Source: XN24 sp964462675
GTDB taxonomy: Bacteria; Pseudomonadota; Gammaproteobacteria; Steroidobacterales; XN24
Assembly: GCA_964462675.1 (NCBI GenBank)
Contig: CAYWYS010000006.1
Location: forward strand, 40,318 to 104,317
Length of the DNA: 64,000 nt
Reading direction: 5' to 3'
The position numbers and the translations under genes were made by a program. Within the stretch, counting starts at the first letter, position 1. Each line of letters starts with the position of its first letter. The notes below the pieces were generated by a model, which searched no databases, had not been told where the DNA came from, and saw nothing but the letters and a program-made list of their open reading frames with translations. This document shows, piece after piece, positions 17,133 through 25,704 of this stretch.

Positions 17133-17277
17133 GACCTTTCCCGCCGGGTCGCGGTATCAAAGAGGCTGGGGCTCGGCGGCGGGCCCGGGCGGGGAGGCCG
17201 CGGGGTCCCGGCCGCCGGGTGCGACAAGTGCGAAATTATGCCATATCCGGCTGACCGGGCTTGTGCGCCAGCGCCGC

Positions 17278-18381
17278 TCAGGGGGATTGTTCAGCGTGCT
17301 TGCGGAAGCGGTCCTTGCTCGAGGCTTTCTCGTAGGCTTCGCGGCCGGTGATGAAGCGCCGGTCGAGCAACTCCTGCAGCGCCGAGTCCATGGTGCGCAT
17401 GCCGACCGCGGCGCCGGACTGCATCGCCGTCTCCAGCTGGTCGAGCTTGCCCTGGCGCAGCAGGTTGGACACCGCCGGCGTGTTGACGAGGATCTCGAGC
17501 GCCGCGATGCGCCCGCCGCCGGTCTTGCGCCGGCAGAGTTGCTGCGAAATCACGCCGCGCAGCGAGGTGGACAACATCGTGCGCACATGCGGCTGCTTTT
17601 CCGGCGGGAATGCATGCACGATGCGGTCGACGGTCGCCGCCGCCCCGTTGGTATGCAGCGTGCCCATGACCAGGATGCCCATCTCGGCGGCCGTGATGGC
17701 CGTGCTCATGGTTTCCAGGTCCCGCAATTCGCCCACCAGCACGACGTCCGGGTCCTCGCGCAATGCGGAATGCAGCGCCTCGGCGAAGCTCGGCGTGTGA
17801 TTGCCGACCTCGCGCTGGCTGACCAGGCAGCCGCGCCGCTGGTGCATGAACTCGATCGGGTCTTCGATGGTGATGATGTGCCCTTTGCGGCGCACGTTGA
17901 TCTCGTTGATCATCGCCGCGAGGGTCGTCGACTTGCCCGAGCCGGTCTTGCCGGTGACCAGGATCATGCCCTGGCGGTGCTGGCAAAGGCTGCGCACGAC
18001 TTCCGGCAGCTTCAACGAATCCAGGCTGACGGCCTCGGACGGAATCGCGCGCATCACCGCACCCATGCCGCCAAGGTGACGAAACACGTTGACACGGAAA
18101 CGCGACACACCCTCGATCATGTAGGCGAAGTCGGCCTGGTCATCGCTCTCGAAGGTCCGCGCCGCCAGCGGCGTGGCGATGGCCTGCAAGTTGATGGCGA
18201 GTTCCTCGGCGTTCAGCAGCACAGGCTCGAGCACCTGCAGGTCGCCATGCAGGCGGATGCGCGGCGGATTGCCGGCAATCAGGTGCAGGTCCGAACCGCC
18301 GCGCTCGACCATCGCCGTCAGCAGCCGGTTCACCAGCTGCGCGCTCTTCTGCGCAAGAGAGGGTTGCGTGCCAGTGCTCAT
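17278..18381 (-). CDS. pilU: PilU-type twitching-motility ATPase
   Basis: A 367-residue PilT/PilU-family hexameric ATPase. SDLHLIAGNPPRIRLHGDL is the N-terminal PAS-like domain. The Walker A is VTGKTGSGKSTTLAAM, the Asp box IEDPIEFMH, the Walker B region PDVVLVGELRD and the His box GTLHTNGA. It provides or assists the force for type IV pilus retraction at the inner-membrane base. The start overlaps the stop of the upstream PilT-type gene by 4 bp. PilU rather than PilT is suggested by its second position and divergent C-terminus. Confidence 0.85.
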   Translation of the reverse strand: MSTGTQPSLAQKSAQLVNRLLTAMVERGGSDLHLIAGNPPRIRLHGDLQVLEPVLLNAEELAINLQAIATPLAARTFESDDQADFAYMIEGVSRFRVNVFRHLGGMGAVMRAIPSEAVSLDSLKLPEVVRSLCQHRQGMILVTGKTGSGKSTTLAAMINEINVRRKGHIITIEDPIEFMHQRRGCLVSQREVGNHTPSFAEALHSALREDPDVVLVGELRDLETMSTAITAAEMGILVMGTLHTNGAAATVDRIVHAFPPEKQPHVRTMLSTSLRGVISQQLCRRKTGGGRIAALEILVNTPAVSNLLRQGKLDQLETAMQSGAAVGMRTMDSALQELLDRRFITGREAYEKASSKDRFRKHAEQSP

Positions 18382-19469
18382 TCGGCCAGGTCCAGCTTCG
18401 GCAGTATGCCGGTATCTGTGACGAAGCGGGCGAACTGCTTCTTGTCGGTCGTGAAGCGGTAGGCGTCGTCCGGATCGATCTCGCGCCGCTGGATGGCCTC
18501 GAGCAATGCCTGGTCCATCAATTGCATGCCCGCCTCCTTGCCGGTCTGCAGTTGCGAGGAGATCAGGTGCGTCTGGTCGCTCATGATCAGGCGCGCGATC
18601 GCCTTGTTCTGCACGAGGATTTCGTGGATCGCCTTGCGGCGCTGTCCGTCCGCCGTCTTGACCAGCACCTGCGTGATGACAGCGACGAGGCTTTGCGACA
18701 GGAAGCTCTTGGTCTGCTCGCGCTGCTGCGCGGGCAGCGCGTCGATGATCCGGTCGATGGACTTCACCGCGCCGGTGGTGTGCAGCGTGCCGAGCACGAG
18801 GTGGCCGGTCTCGGCCGCCGTCATGGCCATGCTGATGGTCTCGGCGTCGCGCATTTCACCGACCAGGATGACATCGGGATCCTCGCGCAGCGCCGCCCGC
18901 ACGCCGGCGGCGAAGCTCCGCAGGTGGGTGCCGTACTCACGCTGGACGATCTGCGAGTTCTTGCACTGGTGCACGAACTCGATCGGGTCCTCCAGGCTGA
19001 TGATGTTCATCTTGCGGGTCGAGTTCAGGAAATCGATCATCGCCGCGAGCGTCGTGGACTTGCCGGTGCCGGTCGCGCCGGTGACCAGCACCATGCCCTG
19101 GTGGTGGTCGCAGAGCTGCTTGACGATCGGCGGCAGGCCGAGCGAGTCGATCGTCGGCACCTCGGCGGGGATGAAGCGGAACACCGCACCAGGCCCGGTC
19201 TCCTTGCGAAAGACGTTGACGCGGAAACGGCCCCCATCGCTGCTGACATAGGAAAAATCAAGATCATGACCGCCGCGGAACACGGTGTTCTGCGCCGGCG
19301 TCAGGATCTCGGTGACGTAGCTTTCCAGCTCGGAGGGCGACAGGTCGCGGAACTTGATCGGCAGCAGGTCGCCGCGCAGACGTAACATCGGCGGGACCCC
19401 GACCGCGAGGTGGATATCGGAGCAGCCCTGTGCCGTGGCCAGCTGCAGGAAGGCATCGATCCTCGCCAG
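18378..19469 (-). CDS. PilT-type retraction ATPase with probable CTG start
   Basis: A PilT-family ATPase with Walker A VTGATGTGKSTTLAAM, Asp box LEDPIEFVH, Walker B DVILVGEMRD and His box LGTLHTTGA. The first in-frame ATG (19,386-19,388) would delete the conserved N-terminal strand (GCSDIHLAVGVPPM), so the true start is upstream. Between the in-frame TAG of the kinase gene (19,473-19,475) and that ATG there is no ATG, GTG or TTG. A CTG at 19,467-19,469 has a GGAGAG sequence 7 bases upstream, giving a 363-residue protein of family length. The start is inference; the missing standard start codon is visible. Confidence 0.85.
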   Translation of the reverse strand: MARIDAFLQLATAQGCSDIHLAVGVPPMLRLRGDLLPIKFRDLSPSELESYVTEILTPAQNTVFRGGHDLDFSYVSSDGGRFRVNVFRKETGPGAVFRFIPAEVPTIDSLGLPPIVKQLCDHHQGMVLVTGATGTGKSTTLAAMIDFLNSTRKMNIISLEDPIEFVHQCKNSQIVQREYGTHLRSFAAGVRAALREDPDVILVGEMRDAETISMAMTAAETGHLVLGTLHTTGAVKSIDRIIDALPAQQREQTKSFLSQSLVAVITQVLVKTADGQRRKAIHEILVQNKAIARLIMSDQTHLISSQLQTGKEAGMQLMDQALLEAIQRREIDPDDAYRFTTDKKQFARFVTDTGILPKLDLAE

Positions 19470-19472
19470 GGC

Positions 19473-21872
19473 CTAGCTCTCCGTGCCGTAAAAGGGGGCC
19501 AGCGCGTTGCGCAGCTCGTCCATCGACGGGAAGCGCTTGCTCTTCTCGACCGACATGGCGCGCGCAACGACGTCGGAGAGCGCCTGCGGCACGTTGGGAT
19601 TCAGGTCTCGCACCCGCTTGGCCTTGCCCTGGACGTGCTGGTACATGACCGACATGTGGTCCCCGCGTGTATAGGGTGCAAATCCCGTGAGCATCTCGTA
19701 CAGCATGACACCGAGACTGTAGACGTCGGCCTTCTCGTCCACTTTCTTGCCCAGGATCTGCTCGGGCGCCATGTACTTGGGCGAGCCTATCACATAGCCC
19801 GTGCGGGTGAGCTGGGTGTCGCCGCTGGCGCGCGCCGCGGCCACGCCGAAGTCGACGACCTTGACGAGCGCCTCGTCGTTGATCAGGACGTTGGCCGGTT
19901 TCAGGTCACGGTGGATGATGCCGGCCTGATGCGCGACCTGCATGCCGACGGCGATGTCGGAGCCGTATTGCAGCGCCGTCTGCAGCGGCAGCGGCTTTTC
20001 GTCCTTGAGTTCGTCCGACAGCGGGTGCGAGGCGAAATATTCCATCGAGATCGCGTACAGGCCGCCGAGCGCGATGAAGTCGTAGATGCGGATGACGTTC
20101 CGATGGGTGATCTTGCGCGAGTAACGCAGCTCGTGGACGAAGCGCTTCATCATCTCCTCGTCCGCGGCGACCCCGGGGTTGAGGAATTTCAGCACCAGCC
20201 GCTCGTCGACGACCAGGTCCTCGACCAGCAGCACGGTGCCGAAGGCGCCTTTGCCGATCTTGCGGATGTACTTGTAGCGGCCTTCGATCGTGTCACCGGG
20301 CTCCAGCTTGGCGATGTCGAGCGCTTCCGCGGGGGTCGCGGCGGCTTTCAGCATCTCGCGCCAGTCCTTGGCCTCGGCGAGGCTCGCACCGCCCCCGCCG
20401 GAACCCGCGGTGCTGGCCGTCAGCGAGCCGGCCGTCGTCGTGGCCCCCATGCGTTCACTGAGCCGCTGCACTGCGGAAGCTGCGGCCTCGCTGACCGTGC
20501 GCTCCGGGGAGGAGGTCTCGCGGGCAATGCGCCGGATGATCGACTCCGCCGCGGAGGGATCGGTGAGCTCGGCCAGCGCGTTCATGACCTCGACGCGGAT
20601 CTGGTTGTCCTTGTGCTCGAGCAGGGGCTTGAGGTGCGCCAGGGCGTCGTTGCCGGCAATCCTCGCGAGGGCGCGCACCGCGGCGGGGATCGAGCGCGGC
20701 TCGCCCGACAACATTTTTGTCAGTGCCGGCACGGCGCGCACGTCGCCGATCTCGCCGAGCGCATCGGCGGAGCGTTCCCGCACCCACCAGTCGGCGTCCT
20801 TGGTCGCCTCGATCAGGTGCCGGACGGCCCGCTCGTCCTTCGTCGTGTTGAGGATCTCGACGGCTGCCCGCCGCACCGACTCGTCCTGGTCGTTGATCAG
20901 CCCGAGCACGGCGTCGATGACCCGCGGCCCGCCGATTCGCGCCAGCGCGTCCGTGGCGCGCGCGCGCACCCACCAGTCGCCGTCGCCGAGGACCGTCAGC
21001 AAGTCCTTGATCGAGTTCTGGTCGCCGATCTCGTTCAGCACCTCGACGGCCGCGCGCCTGGCGAAGTCGGAGTCGTCCTTCAGTACTTCGACCAGGTGCT
21101 TGAGCGTCTCCGGGTGACGCAGCTTGACGATGACGTCGACGGCGCGGTTCTGTACGTTGATGTCGGCGTCGAGCAGCAGCTTGCAGAGCGGCTCGATGTC
21201 GAGATCGCCGCCGAGGCGGCCGAGGGCCGAAAGCGCATTCAGGCGGACCAGCTTGTTGTCGCTGGAGAGCTCGGTGCCGAGCGCATGCCGCACGTCTGGC
21301 CGGTCGAACCGCGCCAGGATGTCGATGATATGGACCTTGGCGGCGATGTCCTTTCCGGACAGCCGGCTGATCAGCTCCGGGACCATCTCTGCGTTGTCCA
21401 TTTCGCCGATCAGCCGGAACAGCGAGGCCTTCTCGGTGCTCTCCGCCTGGTAGGCGCGGTTGAGCAGCGGTCGGAACTCGAGCCGGTCTTTCTGCGCCTC
21501 GAGAATCTCGAGCACGGCGGCGCGCGGCATGTTGGGCTCCGCGAGGTAGTCGAGCAGCTTGTTGGGGTTGTAGTCCCTGCTGTTGGAGAGGGCCCACACC
21601 AGTCCCTGCAGCGCGCGCGCATTCGACTGTTTCATGGCGGCCGCGGCGTCAGGCAGCGTGCGCACCGAAATCAGCGTACCGAGCACGCGGGACAGCGCCA
21701 GGGCGCGATCCTTGTCCGCGCTCTCGAGCTCCGCGACGACCCGCTCCAGCGCCGGCCCGCCGATCTTGCGCAATTTCGCGACGGCCTTCTGGCCGGCCGG
21801 GGTTTCAAGGTCCGCCGGCCCGCGAATCCCGGCGACGAGCCGCTCGGCGACGAAGCCGCTGAACAGGCTCAT
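19473..21872 (-). CDS. HEAT-repeat Ser/Thr protein kinase linked to pilus ATPases
   Basis: A 799-residue protein. Residues about 40-450 are tandem HEAT-like repeats (for example LVRLNALSALGRLGG, DWWVRARATDALARIGG, DWWVRERSADALGEIGD). A Gly/Ser-rich linker near 480-500 follows. Residues about 525-795 are a Hanks-type kinase: glycine loop KIGKGAFGTV, catalytic Lys in LVLKFLN, HRDLKPANVL, DFG in VVDFGVAA, and GSPKYMAPEQ. No transmembrane segment is seen, so it is cytoplasmic. It ends 3 bp before the proposed start of the PilT-type ATPase, so phosphorylation control of pilus retraction is a reasonable inference. Start is the ATG at 21,870-21,872. Confidence 0.88.
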   Translation of the reverse strand: MSLFSGFVAERLVAGIRGPADLETPAGQKAVAKLRKIGGPALERVVAELESADKDRALALSRVLGTLISVRTLPDAAAAMKQSNARALQGLVWALSNSRDYNPNKLLDYLAEPNMPRAAVLEILEAQKDRLEFRPLLNRAYQAESTEKASLFRLIGEMDNAEMVPELISRLSGKDIAAKVHIIDILARFDRPDVRHALGTELSSDNKLVRLNALSALGRLGGDLDIEPLCKLLLDADINVQNRAVDVIVKLRHPETLKHLVEVLKDDSDFARRAAVEVLNEIGDQNSIKDLLTVLGDGDWWVRARATDALARIGGPRVIDAVLGLINDQDESVRRAAVEILNTTKDERAVRHLIEATKDADWWVRERSADALGEIGDVRAVPALTKMLSGEPRSIPAAVRALARIAGNDALAHLKPLLEHKDNQIRVEVMNALAELTDPSAAESIIRRIARETSSPERTVSEAAASAVQRLSERMGATTTAGSLTASTAGSGGGGASLAEAKDWREMLKAAATPAEALDIAKLEPGDTIEGRYKYIRKIGKGAFGTVLLVEDLVVDERLVLKFLNPGVAADEEMMKRFVHELRYSRKITHRNVIRIYDFIALGGLYAISMEYFASHPLSDELKDEKPLPLQTALQYGSDIAVGMQVAHQAGIIHRDLKPANVLINDEALVKVVDFGVAAARASGDTQLTRTGYVIGSPKYMAPEQILGKKVDEKADVYSLGVMLYEMLTGFAPYTRGDHMSVMYQHVQGKAKRVRDLNPNVPQALSDVVARAMSVEKSKRFPSMDELRNALAPFYGTES

Positions 21873-22102
21873 CGCGCTGGCCCACGCTCCCGGTCGGGCC
21901 GGGCCGCGCAAATGGGGGTTGCATGGGGCATCTGCCGCCTGCCGAGCTGCGGGTTAGGGGACGCCGGATTGTACGCTGCGCGGGCCGCTCCCGACAGGCC
22001 GGCTGCAAGCCCATTGTCAATACACGAATTCCGCATCCGACTTAAGTTACACGCCCTGCGGATTCCAGTCCAAGCGTGCCGCCCCGCGTGGCCGCCCTGG
22101 GC

Positions 22103-22108
22103 TACAAT
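22103..22108 (+). promoter_or_regulatory. Candidate -10 box for apbC
   Basis: TACAAT in the context GGGCTACAATGCGCC, 41 bp upstream of the apbC start. The rest of the 278-bp gap between the divergent kinase and apbC genes contains an AT-richer stretch (22,010-22,050) that may hold the kinase-operon promoter. No clear -35 box was seen. Confidence 0.4.
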
Positions 22109-22149
22109 GCGCCTCCTCAACCAGCCCACACGCAACCCCGGGGAGTGGC

Positions 22150-23244
22150 ATGACCCAGGCAACCATCGACAGCGCGCGCGCCTTGCTGGCACAGCGGATC
22201 GACCCCGTCATCGAGCAGGATCTCGTCTCCGCCGGGGCGCTGGCCGAAATGACCCTCAAGGAGGGCCTGCTGGGCGTCGTCCTGCGCTTCGGTTTCCCCG
22301 CGGACCGCTACGAGCGCGAGTTGCAGGCCGAGCTTGGCCAGCTCCTCGGCGACCTGCCGGGCGTCGCGAAGGTCAAGGTCGACGTCCAATGGGAGGTGGA
22401 GGCGCGCTCGGTGCAGCCCGGCCTGCAGCCGCTGGCGGGCATCCGGAACATCGTCGCGGTCGCCTCCGGCAAGGGCGGCGTCGGCAAGTCGACCACCGCG
22501 GTCAACCTGGCGCTGGCGCTGGCCTCGGAGGGTGCCAGGGTGGGCATCCTCGACGCCGATATCTATGGCCCGAGCCAGCCGCGGATGCTCGGGCTGTCCG
22601 GCCGGCGGCCGACAAGTTCCGACGGCAAGCGCATCCGCCCGCTCGAGGCCTTCGGCATCTCCTGCATGTCGATCGGCTTCCTGATCGACGAAGACCAGCC
22701 GATGATCTGGCGCGGCCCGATGGTGACCCAGGCGCTGCAGCAGCTGCTCGGCGAGACCGACTGGGGCGAAATCGATTACCTCATCGTCGACATGCCGCCC
22801 GGCACCGGCGACATCCAGCTGACCCTGTCGCAGCGGGTGCCCGTCAGCGGCGCAGTCATCGTCACGACGCCGCAGGACATTGCGCTGCTCGACGCCCGCA
22901 AGGGACTCAGGATGTTCGAAAAGGTCAAGGTACCGGTGCTTGGCATCGTCGAGAACATGAGCCTGCACATCTGTTCGAAGTGCGGCCACCAGGAGCCCAT
23001 TTTCGGCTCCGGTGGCGGCGAGCGCATGGCCGAGCAGTACGGCGTGCCGCTGCTCGGCAACCTGCCGCTCGACATCCACATCCGCGAGGAGGCAGATGCC
23101 GGGCAGCCCTCGGTCGTGGCCGATCCGGACGGGCCGGCAGCGCGCGCCTATCTCGACATCGCGCGCCGCATGAGCTCGCGGTTGGCCGCCGGCGGTGCCT
23201 TGCCCGGCGCCAGGTTCCCGACGATCAGCTTCGAGGACGATTAG
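22150..23244 (+). CDS. apbC: Mrp/ApbC iron-sulphur cluster carrier ATPase
   Basis: A 364-residue P-loop protein of the Mrp/NBP35 family that delivers Fe-S clusters to apoproteins. The N-terminal 90 residues are a MIP18-like (DUF59) domain. The deviant Walker A is ASGKGGVGKSTTAVNLALAL (near residue 107), and IYGPSQPRMLG and DMPPGTGDIQLTL follow. The C-terminal CSKCGHQEPIFG carries the CxxC cluster-binding motif. It is followed directly by dcd with no intergenic bases. Confidence 0.95.
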   Translation: MTQATIDSARALLAQRIDPVIEQDLVSAGALAEMTLKEGLLGVVLRFGFPADRYERELQAELGQLLGDLPGVAKVKVDVQWEVEARSVQPGLQPLAGIRNIVAVASGKGGVGKSTTAVNLALALASEGARVGILDADIYGPSQPRMLGLSGRRPTSSDGKRIRPLEAFGISCMSIGFLIDEDQPMIWRGPMVTQALQQLLGETDWGEIDYLIVDMPPGTGDIQLTLSQRVPVSGAVIVTTPQDIALLDARKGLRMFEKVKVPVLGIVENMSLHICSKCGHQEPIFGSGGGERMAEQYGVPLLGNLPLDIHIREEADAGQPSVVADPDGPAARAYLDIARRMSSRLAAGGALPGARFPTISFEDD

Positions 23245-23811
23245 TTGAGCATCAAGTCAGACCGCTGGATCCGCCGTATGGCGGCGACGCACGGCATGAT
23301 CGAGCCCTTCGAGCCCGGCCAGGTGCGGGCCATGGACGGGCGCAAGGTCGTCAGCTTCGGCACCTCGAGCTACGGCTACGACGTGCGCTGCGCGCCCGAC
23401 TTCAAGATCTTCACGAACATCAATTCGGCGGTGGTCGACCCGAAGGCCTTCGACGAGTCGAGCTTCGTCGATGTGCGCGGCGACGTGTGCATCATTCCGC
23501 CCAACTCCTTCGCCCTTGCGCGCACCGTCGAGTACTTTCGCATCCCGCGCCAGGTGCTGACGATCTGCCTCGGCAAGAGCACCTACGCGCGCTGCGGCAT
23601 CATCGTCAACGTCACGCCGCTGGAGCCGGAGTGGGAGGGCCACGTGACGCTGGAGTTCTCGAACACGACGCCGCTGCCGGCCAAGATCTACGCCAATGAG
23701 GGCGTCGCGCAGATGCTGTTCCTCGAGTCCGACGAGGAATGCGAGGTCTCCTACGCCGACCGCGGCGGCAAGTACCAGGGACAGCGGGGGGTCACGCTGC
23801 CGAAGGCCTAG
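23245..23811 (+). CDS. dcd: dCTP deaminase
   Basis: A 188-residue homotrimeric enzyme that deaminates dCTP to dUTP, feeding dTMP synthesis. Conserved segments are FGTSSYGYDVRCAPDFKIF, IPPNSFALARTVEYFRIP, LGKSTYARCGIIVNVTPLEP and the catalytic Glu region WEGHVTLEFSNTTPLPAKIY. It starts with TTG immediately after the apbC stop codon and ends before a long 8-bp tandem repeat. Confidence 0.96.
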   Translation: MSIKSDRWIRRMAATHGMIEPFEPGQVRAMDGRKVVSFGTSSYGYDVRCAPDFKIFTNINSAVVDPKAFDESSFVDVRGDVCIIPPNSFALARTVEYFRIPRQVLTICLGKSTYARCGIIVNVTPLEPEWEGHVTLEFSNTTPLPAKIYANEGVAQMLFLESDEECEVSYADRGGKYQGQRGVTLPKA

Positions 23812-23815
23812 TCCC

Positions 23816-23940
23816 GCAGAGGCGCAGAGACGCGCCCGCGGAGACGCGGAGACGCAGAGACGCAGAGACGCGGAGACGCAGAGACGCAGAGACGCAGAGA
23901 CGCGGAGACGCGGAGACGCAGAGACGCAGAGATGCAGAGG
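23816..23940. repeat. Array of about 15 units of an 8-bp repeat, AGACGC(A/G)G
   Basis: A run of 8-bp units, mostly AGACGCAG or AGACGCGG with a few degenerate ones at the ends. It fills the 137-bp space between the convergent dcd and purN genes. A short copy is at 8,774-8,797, so the element is dispersed. There are no spacers, which rules out CRISPR. It may act as a transcription-end or protein-binding element; nothing in the sequence decides this. Confidence 0.85.
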
Positions 23941-23948
23941 CGGGGGGG

Positions 23949-24593
23949 CTAGACGACGACGGGTTCCGCGAGGCGGCGGCCGTCGAGCCAGGGTCCGCCG
24001 TCGCGCCAGCAGAGCCGCCCGGCGGCGACCCAGCCGACGACGCGCGGGTAGACCTCGTGCTCGCGCGCCTGCACCCGCTGCGCGAGGCTCTGCTCGTTGT
24101 CGCCGGGCAGCACCGGTACCCGCGCCTGCAGGATCACCGGGCCACCGTCGAGTTCCTCGGTCACGAAGTGAATGCTGGCGCCATGCATGCGGTCGCCTTC
24201 GGCGAGCACGCGCCGGTGCGTATGCAGGCCGCGATGCAAGGGCAGCAGCGAGGGATGGACGTTCAGCATGCGGCCCTGCCAGGCGCGCACCAGCCCGGCG
24301 CCGAGCACCCGCATGAAGCCGGCGAGCACCACGAGCTCGGCGCCGGATGCGCGCAGCGCCGAGTCGAGCGCCGTGTTCCACGCATCGCGGTCAGCGAATT
24401 CATCCGGCGGCAGGGCGGTAGTCGGCAGGCCGGCGCGGCGCCCCCGTTTCAGGCCCGGCGCCTCGGGACGGTCACTCGCGACCAGGCGGAAATCCACCGC
24501 CAGGCGGCCCGCGTCGGCGGCATCCAGCAGCGCCTGGAGGTTGCTGCCGTAGCCCGATACGAGCACCGCGACGGGCAACGGCGGACGGCTCAT
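23949..24593 (-). CDS. purN: Phosphoribosylglycinamide formyltransferase PurN
   Basis: A 214-residue folate-dependent enzyme that formylates GAR in purine synthesis. VLVSGYGSNLQALLDA is the phosphate-binding N-terminus. VLAGFMRVLGAGLV, RMLNVHPSLLPLHRG (catalytic Asn/His) and SIHFVTEELDGGPVILQ follow in the usual order. The start overlaps the purM stop by 4 bp. Confidence 0.96.
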   Translation of the reverse strand: MSRPPLPVAVLVSGYGSNLQALLDAADAGRLAVDFRLVASDRPEAPGLKRGRRAGLPTTALPPDEFADRDAWNTALDSALRASGAELVVLAGFMRVLGAGLVRAWQGRMLNVHPSLLPLHRGLHTHRRVLAEGDRMHGASIHFVTEELDGGPVILQARVPVLPGDNEQSLAQRVQAREHEVYPRVVGWVAAGRLCWRDGGPWLDGRRLAEPVVV

Positions 24594-25621
24594 CCGGCCA
24601 GCACCACCCGGCGTTCACCTGCCTCGATGCGCCCGGCGATCCAGGCCTGCTCCCCGTGCGCCGTCAGCAAGTCGATGGCGCGGTCTGCGTCCGCAGCGGG
24701 GAGCACCACCGCCATGCCGAGCCCGCAATTGAAAGTGCGATACAGCTCGGCCGCCGCGATGCGCCCCTCGGACTGGAGCCAGTCGAAGATCACCGGGCGC
24801 CGCCAGCTGCGCGTGTCGATCGTCGCCATCAGCCCCTCCGGCAGGACGCGCGGCAGGTTCTCCGGCAAGCCGCCGCCGGTGATGTGCGCCAGCGCATGGA
24901 CCTCCAGTTCTGCCAGCAACGTGAGCAGCGGCTTGACGTAGATCCGGGTCGGCGCGATCAGCCGTTCGATCAGCGGCACGCCGTCGAGCGGCATGTCATG
25001 GGCCGCGCCGCTGCGCTCGAGCACCTTGCGCGCCAGCGAGTAGCCGTTGGAATGCAGGCCCGACGAGGCGATGCCGAGCACGGCGTCGCCGGCGGCCACG
25101 CGGCTGCCGTCGATGATCCGGTCGTGCTCGACGATGCCGACACAGAAGCCCGCGAGGTCGTAGTCGCCGCCCTCGTAAAAGCCGGGCAACTCGGCGGTCT
25201 CGCCGCCCAGCAGCGCGGCACCGGCCTGGCGGCAACCCTCGGCGATGCCTTCGATGACAGCGGCAGCGACATCCACATCGAGCCGCCCCGTGGCGTAGTA
25301 ATCGAGGAAAAACAGCGGCTCGGCGCCCTGCACGATGACGTCGTTCGCGCACATCGCGACCAGGTCGATGCCGACGCCGCCGTGGCGGCCGGTCTCGATC
25401 GCCAGCTTCAGCTTGGTGCCGACGCCGTCGGTGCCGGCGACGAGCACCGGGCGCCGGTAACCGGCGGGCACCTCGAACAGGCCGCCGAAGCCGCCGAGCC
25501 CCGACAGCACGCCGGGCCTGCGGGTGGTCGCGACGAACGGCTTGATGCGCTCGACCAGCGCGTTGCCGGCATCGATATCCACGCCGGCGTCCTTGTACGT
25601 CAGCGATGACGAGTCCTTCAT
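24590..25621 (-). CDS. purM: Phosphoribosylformylglycinamidine cyclo-ligase PurM
   Basis: A 343-residue ATP-dependent enzyme that closes the imidazole ring to give AIR. It begins LTYKDAGVDIDAGNALVERI. VAGTDGVGTKLKLAIE, MCANDVIVQGAEPLFFLDYYATG, GGETAELPGFY and HITGGGLPENLPRVLP are all family motifs. It is divergent from the DUF2066 gene across about 83 bp, the same arrangement as in Pseudomonas. Confidence 0.97.
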   Translation of the reverse strand: MKDSSSLTYKDAGVDIDAGNALVERIKPFVATTRRPGVLSGLGGFGGLFEVPAGYRRPVLVAGTDGVGTKLKLAIETGRHGGVGIDLVAMCANDVIVQGAEPLFFLDYYATGRLDVDVAAAVIEGIAEGCRQAGAALLGGETAELPGFYEGGDYDLAGFCVGIVEHDRIIDGSRVAAGDAVLGIASSGLHSNGYSLARKVLERSGAAHDMPLDGVPLIERLIAPTRIYVKPLLTLLAELEVHALAHITGGGLPENLPRVLPEGLMATIDTRSWRRPVIFDWLQSEGRIAAAELYRTFNCGLGMAVVLPAADADRAIDLLTAHGEQAWIAGRIEAGERRVVLAG

Positions 25622-25704
25622 CTGGAATGCATCCGTTGGCGGCCCTGGAGGCGGTAGCGTGGTATTTTATCCGACGCGTCCAAGTGCGGCAGGATAACCG
25701 GAAA

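Noticed and set aside
19410..23699. Plus-strand open frame of about 1,400 codons
   Set aside because: It is the antisense shadow of the HEAT-repeat kinase plus an out-of-frame reading of apbC and dcd; high G+C leaves few stop codons.
23816..23940. Possible CRISPR array
   Set aside because: Units are contiguous octamers with no spacers and there are no cas genes.
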